From: Lachnospiraceae bacterium UBA7086
Lineage (GTDB): Bacteria > Bacillota > Clostridia > Lachnospirales > Lachnospiraceae
Direction of reading: 5' to 3'
Assembly: GCA_002492525.1 (NCBI GenBank)
Contig: DKZA01000042.1
Location: 47,989-91,314 of the forward strand
DNA: 43,326 bases
In this document: one piece after another, positions 24,417 through 31,266 of the stretch
How positions within the stretch are numbered: the stretch's first letter is position 1
Layout: each line of letters opens with the position of its first letter
The notes under the pieces: model-generated
What the model was told of the DNA's origin: nothing
The model's database searches: none
What the model saw: the letters and a program-made list of their open reading frames with translations, nothing else
Translations under genes and position numbers: made by a program

Positions 24417-25244
24417 ATGATTCTGCGCACTTTATTGGAAAACCAGCTTTCACAGAATAGGGCGCTTCAGGCGGAGCATGGACTATCTTTTCTGGTGGAG
24501 GTGGAGAATAAGAAAATTCTTTTTGACTGCAGTGCAGGCAAGGCGGCACGCCAAAATGCCAAAAAGATGAACGTTTCCCTGGAGGATGTAGATTATGTGG
24601 TACTTAGCCACAGCCACTATGACCATGCGGGCGGCTATCCGGATATGGTTTCTCACGGGGTGCGTGCGCCGTTGATTACGGGACCGTATTTTTTTGAAGA
24701 AAAGTATGCTCTTGATGGCAGTAAGTATGTATATCTGGGATGCGGATTCGGTCAGGATTTTCTGGAGAAGAAGAAAATCGAGCATCGGGTCTGTGAGAAG
24801 AGTATCACTCTTTTTCCGGGGTGTCATGTGGTGGGCGGATTTGAACGCAGCTATGATTTTGAGAAAGCGCCCGCAAGATTTGTGCGGCAGACGTCCGCGG
24901 GAATGATCGAGGATGATTTTCCGGATGAGGTCTGTCTGGTTGTGGAGACGCAAAAAGGGCTGGCAGTTATTGTGGGATGCAGCCATCCGGGCATCTTAAA
25001 TATGGTGCAGACGGTAAAGAAACGTTTTGACGCACCCGTTTATGCGGTCTTTGGCGGTTCTCATCTGGTGGAGGCGGACGAAGAACGTCTGTCGGCAACC
25101 ATGGAGATTCTGCGGGATATGGGTATCGGCATTGCCGGGTTCAACCATTGTACCGGTGATGCGGCGCAAAAACGCATGGGAGAGAATGAGGATGGTACAA
25201 GGTATTCTCATTTGAAATCGGGGGATTGCATTTTTCTTTCCTGA
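24417..25244 (+). CDS. MBL-fold metallo-hydrolase
   Basis: A cytosolic metallo-beta-lactamase-fold enzyme of the group often labelled dihydropterin-related MBL hydrolase. The metal motif SHSHYDHAGG is at about residues 61-70, GCSHPGILN supplies a further His, and GGSHL and the late FNHCTGD segment complete the group's pattern in 275 residues. The substrate is not known. ATG 24417 lies 8 bases after GGAGG; an upstream in-frame ATG at 24369 adds 16 unconserved residues. Its place between glycerate kinase and GntP suggests a role linked to the same carbon source, but this is inference from position only. Confidence 0.85.
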   Translation: MILRTLLENQLSQNRALQAEHGLSFLVEVENKKILFDCSAGKAARQNAKKMNVSLEDVDYVVLSHSHYDHAGGYPDMVSHGVRAPLITGPYFFEEKYALDGSKYVYLGCGFGQDFLEKKKIEHRVCEKSITLFPGCHVVGGFERSYDFEKAPARFVRQTSAGMIEDDFPDEVCLVVETQKGLAVIVGCSHPGILNMVQTVKKRFDAPVYAVFGGSHLVEADEERLSATMEILRDMGIGIAGFNHCTGDAAQKRMGENEDGTRYSHLKSGDCIFLS

Positions 25245-25271
25245 AAAAAATCGAGCGTAGATCGATTTTTT
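25244..25271. terminator. Terminator between the MBL and GntP genes
   Basis: AAAAAATCGA (25245-25254) pairs with TCGATTTTTT (25262-25271) around GCGTAGA. The symmetric A/T flanks allow termination on either strand. It starts at the MBL stop codon and lies 50 bases before gntP, so expression of the permease depends on read-through or on a promoter I could not place. Confidence 0.75.
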
Positions 25272-25284
25272 ATAAATGATATGT

Positions 25285-25299
25285 CTTATGGGGCATAAG
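25285..25299. repeat. Short inverted repeat just upstream of the GntP gene
   Basis: CTTATG (25285-25290) and CATAAG (25294-25299) flank GGG and lie directly before the ribosome site AAAGGAGGG. This may be a translational hairpin or an operator. Confidence 0.35.
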
Positions 25300-25320
25300 T
25301 TATCAAAGGAGGGTAAAAGT

Positions 25321-26661
25321 ATGTCAGCTCTATTCATGTTTGCGGTTATCATACTGGCAGTGGTTGCCATGGTAATTGCAATCTCAAAGTTCAAACAGCA
25401 TCCGTTTCTCGTGCTGGTAGTGGTTGCCGTGGTGGTTGGTCTTGTCTGCGGTATTCCCACGGAGGATGTGATTTCGACGGTCAAGAGTGGTTTCGGTAAC
25501 ATTCTGGCCAGTATCGGTATCGTAATCCTGGCAGGGACAATTATCGGTACCATTCTGGAGAAGACAGGCGCTGCGCTTACGATGGCGAACAGTATTCTCA
25601 AAGTGGTAGGTAAGAAAAACAGTGTGCTTACCATGGGAATTACCGGTTATGTAACAGGTATTCCGGTATTTTGTGATTCCGGGTTCGTTATCTTAAGCCC
25701 TATTTCGAGAGCACTTGCAAGCCAGAGTAATGTGTCATTGGCCGTTATGGCTACGGCGCTTTCCGGCGGTCTGTATGCAACGCACTGTCTGGTTCCACCT
25801 ACGCCTGGCCCGATTGCCATGGCAGGTACTCTGGAAGCGGATCTGGGGCTTACCATTCTGGTAGGTCTTCTGATTTCCATTCCGGTTACGCTGGTAGCGA
25901 TTGTTTACGCCAAGAAAGTGGCAGGTAAGATTGATATTCCGGCGAATCCGGAGTATACAGTGGAAGAACTGGTAGAAAAATACGGCAAACTGCCTGGTAC
26001 GTTACACAGTTTCTCTCCGATTCTTCTGCCGATCATTCTGATCGCGTTGAAGTCTGTGGGTGATTTTCCCAGTGCACCTTTTGGAGAGGGTGTGTTTAAG
26101 ATGATCGTTTCCTTCATAGGTAATCCGGTTATCGCGTTGATCCTGGGTGTGTTCTTAGCCATGACCTTGATTCCGAAAGAAGAAAAGCATAATACTTTAA
26201 AATGGATTACAGAGGGGGTTACCAATTCTGCGGGAATTCTGGCGATCACCGGTGCGGGCGGTTCCTTCGGGGCTATCTTACAGCAGCTGCCAATTGCGGA
26301 TACCCTCAGCGGCTCCATGATGGGTCTTGGTATCGGTATCGTGCTTCCTTTCGTAATCGCAGCGCTGTTGAAGACTGCCATGGGTGCATCTACGGTGGCT
26401 ATGATTACCACATCGGCGATGATCGCACCGATGATGGATGCATTGGGATTTACCAGTCCTATTGCGAGAGTTCTGGTTATCATGGTAATCGGTGCAGGTT
26501 CCATGACCGTATCCCATGCGAACGATTCTTACTTCTGGGTGGTATCCCAGTTCTCGGATATGGATACCAAGACGGCTTATAAGTGTCAGACCGGCGTGAC
26601 GGCAGTGATGGGTGTGACAACGCTGGTCATTGTCTTCCTGTTATCCTTATTCCTGGTATGA
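25321..26661 (+). CDS. GntP-family gluconate/glycerate:H+ permease
   Basis: A 446-residue integral membrane protein with about 12-14 hydrophobic helices from the GntP family, which imports gluconate, glycerate and related sugar acids with protons. Family stretches seen are GFGNILASIGIVILAGTIIG, CDSGFVILSPI, LYATHCLVPPTPGPIA, ITGAGGSFGAIL and SHANDSYFWVVSQF near the end. ATG 25321 lies about 8 bases after AAAGGAGGG; the in-frame ATG at 25276 lies upstream of that site. With the glycerate kinase and CdaR genes next to it, D-glycerate is the likeliest substrate. Confidence 0.92.
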   Translation: MSALFMFAVIILAVVAMVIAISKFKQHPFLVLVVVAVVVGLVCGIPTEDVISTVKSGFGNILASIGIVILAGTIIGTILEKTGAALTMANSILKVVGKKNSVLTMGITGYVTGIPVFCDSGFVILSPISRALASQSNVSLAVMATALSGGLYATHCLVPPTPGPIAMAGTLEADLGLTILVGLLISIPVTLVAIVYAKKVAGKIDIPANPEYTVEELVEKYGKLPGTLHSFSPILLPIILIALKSVGDFPSAPFGEGVFKMIVSFIGNPVIALILGVFLAMTLIPKEEKHNTLKWITEGVTNSAGILAITGAGGSFGAILQQLPIADTLSGSMMGLGIGIVLPFVIAALLKTAMGASTVAMITTSAMIAPMMDALGFTSPIARVLVIMVIGAGSMTVSHANDSYFWVVSQFSDMDTKTAYKCQTGVTAVMGVTTLVIVFLLSLFLV

Positions 26662-26694
26662 TTGTTTTAGAGATGGAAAAATAAAATAGTAAAA

Positions 26695-26729
26695 CCCCGG
26701 AAAGGAAATCTCTTTTCCGGGGATTTTTA
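26695..26729. terminator. Bidirectional terminator between converging genes
   Basis: CCCCGGAAA (26695-26703) pairs with TTTCCGGGG (26714-26722), then ATTTTTAT. The minus strand has TTTTACT after the stem, so it can also serve the minus-strand gene that ends at 26743. Confidence 0.9.
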
Positions 26730-26742
26730 TGTTATGGGAAAT

Positions 26743-28644
26743 TTACTTTTTCGGACTTGCCGGAGTGGAATCCGGCAGCATCGCCGTAATCAGGTAAAAG
26801 GGCAGAGAAAATACCATGAAATAGACGTAACGGAACTCTGTAGCCACGGGTGTTGCAATCAGAACGGTAAAAAGCAATGCCATACTGGGCAGATAACAGG
26901 TCAGTTTATGATATTCTCTGCGGATGATTACGCTGCCGATGCTAAAGAGCATGATCCAACAGGCTACACCCATACTCCAGAGGGTGCCGTAGATGGGTAC
27001 CATGCCGCCCATTTTAATGGCGATTTCTTTGCCCTTGATGACCAGGGGACCGCCGATCAGAGGCGTATGGGAGACACCGTATTTGGTGGCGCTGACGCCC
27101 TCGGCTTCCGCCACCAGATAGAAAGAGTCGGGATACCAGTAGCCATAGGTCTGTTTGACATAGGCAGTAAGGTAATCCCCCGGGTAACGCAGGCCCAGCT
27201 CTATCCAGAGTTTTAAGAAGTCTTTCTTGTGAGCTGCCAGATAATCCTGATTCCCGGCCCGCACCAGCTCTTTGATATTATCGGCGAAGGTGGGATTGTA
27301 CAGATCTTTGATATAGGTGAGGTCCACCACGTTTTCTATCAGGGCAAGTTGTTCTTCTGTCAGTTCCCGGTCGTTACAGATTACGGCTGTAATCTGCTGC
27401 ATGGGAATACAGACAGATTCGATAAAGTCCGGCTGCTCCACGTTACAGGCGTTCATTACCGGATATTTTACGATAAGGGCGGCGCAGAGGATGCTGAGAA
27501 GTGCCGGATAGATTATCTTTGCACGTCTGCGGTAGACATATAACAGAAAAGGCAGGGCAAAGAGAAAGGCATACCAACCGTTGGAACGGAACAGACAGAT
27601 CATGATTCCCGACAGAATAAAAACAGCCATCTCCTGCAATCGTACTTTTTCCATATAAGTCAGGCGAAGGATGGTGCAGCCAAAGAACAATACCGCCGCT
27701 GCAAAAGGGATATCTTTCCAGATCGTGACGGAAAAGACTGCGTGGTAAGGAATGAGCGCATAGAAAGCCGTGATGAAAAGCAGTACAAAAGGGCGTATTC
27801 TACGGAGACGCAGCGTATTTAGAAAATAGGCGATACTGCCGGCAAGCAGACACATTTGGAACAGAGTATAGCAGGATACGGCCACTACCATGTTACCGGT
27901 CAGCGCATAACCCATATGGTACAAGAGACCAAACAGCATGGTGTGTGTCCAGGGATGATGGTTGCTGTAAGGGGCCTGTCCCAGTACCTGGGCAAACTGA
28001 TTGATACTGTCCGGTGTCATAATGCCCGGATACTGATAGAGATAGTAGGGCAGCCAGCAAAGCAGGCAGATGGCAAAAGAGCACAGGGCGGTATGGTTCC
28101 TGTAGAAATTGACAAGCGCTGTAATGCAGACAGAGAGTCTGGGAAAGCGGCCCGTGTAGCTATAAGGCGTATTCTGCCAGTCAGTAAGCAGGATTTTATA
28201 CAGGTTCATTTTGTTGCAGGTATAAGAGAACAGAAACTTTAACAGATAATAAAACAAGGTTACAAATCCGATAAATACCACGGTAAGGATAATGAAACGG
28301 TATAGTCTGCTCGTGAGAAGTTCTATGTAATAAGGGTAATCCACCAACATATATAATAATGTAAAAACAACAGAAGTGACTAATGCGACATGGTCAGTAA
28401 CTCTGTCTGCATGCAGGATGGAAATATCCAGGGCACCGTTTTCAATCAATTCTCCGCGGAGCCAGAAAAGCTGCCTGCCGTCTAAGCGGTTGCTCACGTG
28501 ACGGTAAAAGAAAAACACCAAAAGAAAAAAGACCAGCGTGAGGATGTTGCCAGGCTCCATGCGGGCGGCCTTCATCAGGGCCCAGGTAGTCAGAAAACTC
28601 TGGAACAGCTGTAATAATAATGTTAATTTTGCTTTCTTATGCAT
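26743..28644 (-). CDS. Multi-spanning membrane protein, DUF6020-like (possible GT-C glycosyltransferase)
   Basis: A 633-residue polytopic protein: four to five helices in the first 230 residues, then a motif TPDSINQFAQVLGQAPYSNH with HHPWTHTML, then six or more helices, a soluble stretch (about 420-545), and two C-terminal helices. A first extracytoplasmic loop with D-S-x-x-Q and HHP is typical of DUF6020/GT-C-like membrane glycosyltransferases, which use lipid-linked sugars. Function is not known. ATG 28644 follows GGGGG by 6 bases. It is the only intact minus-strand gene here, lies between gntP and the nusA operon, and has no obvious partner gene. Confidence 0.75.
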   Translation of the reverse strand: MHKKAKLTLLLQLFQSFLTTWALMKAARMEPGNILTLVFFLLVFFFYRHVSNRLDGRQLFWLRGELIENGALDISILHADRVTDHVALVTSVVFTLLYMLVDYPYYIELLTSRLYRFIILTVVFIGFVTLFYYLLKFLFSYTCNKMNLYKILLTDWQNTPYSYTGRFPRLSVCITALVNFYRNHTALCSFAICLLCWLPYYLYQYPGIMTPDSINQFAQVLGQAPYSNHHPWTHTMLFGLLYHMGYALTGNMVVAVSCYTLFQMCLLAGSIAYFLNTLRLRRIRPFVLLFITAFYALIPYHAVFSVTIWKDIPFAAAVLFFGCTILRLTYMEKVRLQEMAVFILSGIMICLFRSNGWYAFLFALPFLLYVYRRRAKIIYPALLSILCAALIVKYPVMNACNVEQPDFIESVCIPMQQITAVICNDRELTEEQLALIENVVDLTYIKDLYNPTFADNIKELVRAGNQDYLAAHKKDFLKLWIELGLRYPGDYLTAYVKQTYGYWYPDSFYLVAEAEGVSATKYGVSHTPLIGGPLVIKGKEIAIKMGGMVPIYGTLWSMGVACWIMLFSIGSVIIRREYHKLTCYLPSMALLFTVLIATPVATEFRYVYFMVFSLPFYLITAMLPDSTPASPKK

Positions 28645-28797
28645 AATGCCCCCTGCATCGTTGTAAACCGCGGTTGATCAGCAGCCGTTTTACTGTATTT
28701 GGCTGATGACAGGCTGTCGTTTGATGATTGCGACAGGCCGGATGATTATAGAGTAATAGATATTGCGGCGTCTGTCAATTATGCTTCGCAAAAGTGC

Positions 28798-28826
28798 TTG
28801 CAATAGGGAAAAATTGGTGCTATAAT
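28798..28826 (+). promoter_or_regulatory. Sigma-A promoter of the rimP-nusA-infB operon
   Basis: TTGCAA (28798-28803), 17 bases, TATAAT (28821-28826). The start is predicted near 28833, about 86 bases upstream of rimP. Confidence 0.85.
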
Positions 28827-28856
28827 AGCAAAAGCATTAAGAATATTTACTGAGAT

Positions 28857-28885
28857 AAAGAGTGGACTTGCGAGTCCACTCTTTT
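28857..28885 (+). terminator. Terminator-like hairpin in the rimP-nusA leader (attenuator candidate)
   Basis: AAAGAGTGGACT (28857-28868) pairs with AGTCCACTCTTT (28873-28884) over 12 bp around TGCG. The T-rich part CTCTTTTCGAG is short and interrupted. It lies between the promoter and rimP, about 25 bases after the predicted start. In Bacillus subtilis NusA limits its own operon by stimulating a weak terminator in the leader; this hairpin has the expected position and form. A second AGTCC at 28888-28892 could compete for GGACT. Confidence 0.65.
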
Positions 28886-28918
28886 CGAGTCCGAAAGGTA
28901 GTTTAAAGGAGTAAAGGC

Positions 28919-29383
28919 ATGTCGAAAAGAGAGAGCTATGAAGAGCGGACGGAGAAGATACTTCATCCTATCGTGGAGAAATTTGCTGTGGAAATCTACG
29001 ATGTAGAGTATGTGAAGGAGGGGAGAGATTATTATCTGCGGGTTTATATTGATAAGCCGGAGGGCGTCAATATCCTGGATTGTGAGAATGTGAGCCGTGA
29101 GTTGTCCGATGTGCTGGACAGAGAGGATTTTATTCCCGACGCTTATATTCTGGAAGTCAGCAGTCCCGGTCTTGGCAGGGCATTAAAGAAAGACAGACAT
29201 CTTGAGAAGAGTCTGGGAGAGATGGTGGAGATCAAGACCTACAAGCCGATTGACAAGCAGAAAGAATTTGCAGGGATTTTAAAGGCATATGACGATGCGC
29301 AGATTACGATTGAGGAAGAGGGCAGCCTGCGCGTTTTTGAGAGGGCGGACATCGCCTTGATAAAACTGGCACTTAATCTGTAA
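28919..29383 (+). CDS. rimP: Ribosome maturation factor RimP
   Basis: RimP assists 30S assembly. The N-terminal alpha-beta domain has the pattern VEKFAVEIYDVEYVKEGRDYYLRVYID and CENVSRELSDVLD, then EVSSPGLGRAL, and an SH3-like C-terminal domain (about 90-154). ATG 28919 follows AAAGGAG. It is the first gene of the operon, with nusA 40 bases later; 154 residues is standard. Confidence 0.96.
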   Translation: MSKRESYEERTEKILHPIVEKFAVEIYDVEYVKEGRDYYLRVYIDKPEGVNILDCENVSRELSDVLDREDFIPDAYILEVSSPGLGRALKKDRHLEKSLGEMVEIKTYKPIDKQKEFAGILKAYDDAQITIEEEGSLRVFERADIALIKLALNL

Positions 29384-29423
29384 CAGTATTATAAATCTGG
29401 TGAACATAGGAGGATAATGGAAA

Positions 29424-30626
29424 ATGAATAAGGAATTGATGGAAGCGTTGGATATCCTGGAGAGAGAGAAGGAGATCAGCAAGGAAACTCTCTTTGAGGC
29501 AATCGAAAATTCATTGATTACAGCTTGTAAGAATCACTTCGGTAAGGCGGATAATGTGAAGGTGGAGATTGACAGGGATACCTGCGATTTCTATTGCTAT
29601 GCGGAAAAGGAAGTCGTAGAGGAAGTGGAGGATAAGGTACTGCAGATTTCTCTGCCGGAGGCACAGGAAATTTCTGCGGATGCCAAAATCGGAGACCTGA
29701 TCCGTGTGGAGATTAAGTCCAAAGAGTTTGGGCGTATTGCCACGCAGAACGCTAAGAGCGTGATCTTGCAGAAGATTCGGGAAGAAGAAAGAAGCGTTAT
29801 TTATAATCAGTATTTTGAGAAGGAAAAAGATGTGGTCACCGGCATTGTACAGCGCTATGTGGGGAGGAATATTTCCATTAATCTGGGCAAGGCGGATGCA
29901 ATCTTAAATGAGAATGAACAAGTACGGGGAGAAAATTTTAGACCGACCGAGAGAATCAAGGTGTACATCCTGGAGGTGAAGAATACACCCAAAGGACCGA
30001 GAATCCTTGTGAGCCGTACCCATCCGGAACTGGTCAAGAGACTGTTTGAGTCGGAAGTGACGGAGATTAAGGACGGTACGGTGGAGATTATGAGCATTGC
30101 CAGGGAGGCAGGAAGCAGAACCAAGATTGCCGTGCGCTCCAACAATCCTAACGTGGATGCTGTGGGAGCCTGTGTGGGTATCAACGGTGCCAGGGTGAAT
30201 TCCATTGTGGATGAACTTCGTGGAGAAAAGATCGATATTGTAAATTGGGATGAGAATCCGGGCAATCTGATTCAGAACGCGCTTTCTCCGGCCAAGATTG
30301 TGGCAGTGTTCGCTGATCCTGACGAGAAAACAGCCAAAGTTGTGGTACCGGACTATCAGCTGTCCTTAGCCATTGGCAAGGAAGGGCAGAACGCAAGACT
30401 GGCGGCAAGGCTTACCGGATACAAGATTGATATCAAGAGTGAGACACAGGCCAAAGATGCACCTGGTTTCCGGTATGAAGATTATCTTTATGACGATGAG
30501 GAAGAGTATGCCGAGGAGTCCTATGAGGGTGAGGAGTATACCGAAGAATATGAAGAAGGGTATGCTGAGGAGAACTACGAGGACGCCGGGGAGTATGCAG
30601 AAGATGAGGCGCCGGCAGAAGAGTAG
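29424..30626 (+). CDS. nusA: Transcription termination/antitermination factor NusA
   Basis: NusA binds RNA polymerase and modulates pausing, intrinsic termination and antitermination. Residues 1-130 form the N-terminal polymerase-binding domain, 135-200 the S1 domain (VVTGIVQRYVGRNISINLG), and 205-345 two KH domains (GACVGINGARVNSIVDEL, then SLAIGKEGQNARLAARLTG). The last 45 residues are a Glu/Tyr-rich acidic tail (EEYAEESYEGEEYTEEYEEG). There is no extra C-terminal repeat region of the proteobacterial kind. ATG 29424 follows AGGAGG. The gene may be self-limited by the leader hairpin at 28857. Confidence 0.97.
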   Translation: MNKELMEALDILEREKEISKETLFEAIENSLITACKNHFGKADNVKVEIDRDTCDFYCYAEKEVVEEVEDKVLQISLPEAQEISADAKIGDLIRVEIKSKEFGRIATQNAKSVILQKIREEERSVIYNQYFEKEKDVVTGIVQRYVGRNISINLGKADAILNENEQVRGENFRPTERIKVYILEVKNTPKGPRILVSRTHPELVKRLFESEVTEIKDGTVEIMSIAREAGSRTKIAVRSNNPNVDAVGACVGINGARVNSIVDELRGEKIDIVNWDENPGNLIQNALSPAKIVAVFADPDEKTAKVVVPDYQLSLAIGKEGQNARLAARLTGYKIDIKSETQAKDAPGFRYEDYLYDDEEEYAEESYEGEEYTEEYEEGYAEENYEDAGEYAEDEAPAEE

Positions 30627-30662
30627 ACAGCCGGTATCTTACGGGACAGAGAGGACGATGAC

Positions 30663-30953
30663 ATGGCAAAGAAGATAACCCTGCGCCAGTGTGTTGGCTG
30701 CGGGGAGATGAAAGATAAGAAAGAAATGATGCGTGTTCTAAGGACCGCAGAAGGGCCGATCGTCCTGGATATGACCGGCAGAAAGAATGGCAGGGGCGCT
30801 TATCTGTGTAAAGATAGAGAATGTCTTGCAAAGGCCAGAAAGAAAAAGGGGCTGGAGCGTTCTTTCAAGATGAGCATACCCGATGAAATATACGAGAATC
30901 TGGAGAAGGAGTTTGAGGAGGGCGAGCATGAATCATATGCCGGAAAAGGATAA
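30663..30953 (+). CDS. rnpM: RNase P modulator RnpM (YlxR family)
   Basis: A 96-residue basic protein with the YlxR signature: LRQCVGCGEMKDKKEMMRV then VLDMTGRKNGRGAYLCKDREC. The family binds RNA and was reported in B. subtilis to interact with RNase P RNA. The GRGAYLC motif and the four Cys are all present. It sits between nusA and the eL8-like gene, as in most Firmicutes, and overlaps the next start by 26 bases. Confidence 0.92.
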   Translation: MAKKITLRQCVGCGEMKDKKEMMRVLRTAEGPIVLDMTGRKNGRGAYLCKDRECLAKARKKKGLERSFKMSIPDEIYENLEKEFEEGEHESYAGKG

Positions 30954-31251
30954 AGTATTGTCCATGCTGGGGCTTGCCGTCCGCTCCCGAAATGTTGTCA
31001 GTGGCGGATTTGCAACAGAGCAGGCAGTGAAAGGCGGTAAAGCATGTCTGGTCATCATAGCGGAGGATGCTTCGGGGAATACCAGAAAGAAGTATAGCAA
31101 CATGTGTAAATTTTATGAGGTGCCCTATGCTTATCACGGTACCAAGGGGGTGCTGGGACATTCCATGGGCAGGGAAGAGAGATCGGTTCTCGCTGTGACA
31201 GACAGGGGATTTGCAGATTCAATACGAAAGCATTTAGTAGATTCGGAATAG
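30928..31251 (+). CDS. Ribosomal protein eL8/L7Ae-family protein (YlxQ-like)
   Basis: A 107-residue L7Ae/L30e-fold RNA-binding protein (YlxQ). KVLSMLGLAVRSRNVVSGG, KGGKACLVIIAEDASGNTRK and CKFYEVPY are typical of the fold. ATG 30928 lies 6 bases after GGAGG and overlaps the end of rnpM, implying translational coupling. The family is thought to bind kink-turn RNA; its exact role is not settled. infB starts 15 bases later. Confidence 0.9.
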   Translation: MNHMPEKDKVLSMLGLAVRSRNVVSGGFATEQAVKGGKACLVIIAEDASGNTRKKYSNMCKFYEVPYAYHGTKGVLGHSMGREERSVLAVTDRGFADSIRKHLVDSE

Positions 31252-31266
31252 TTGGAGGTAGTAAGT

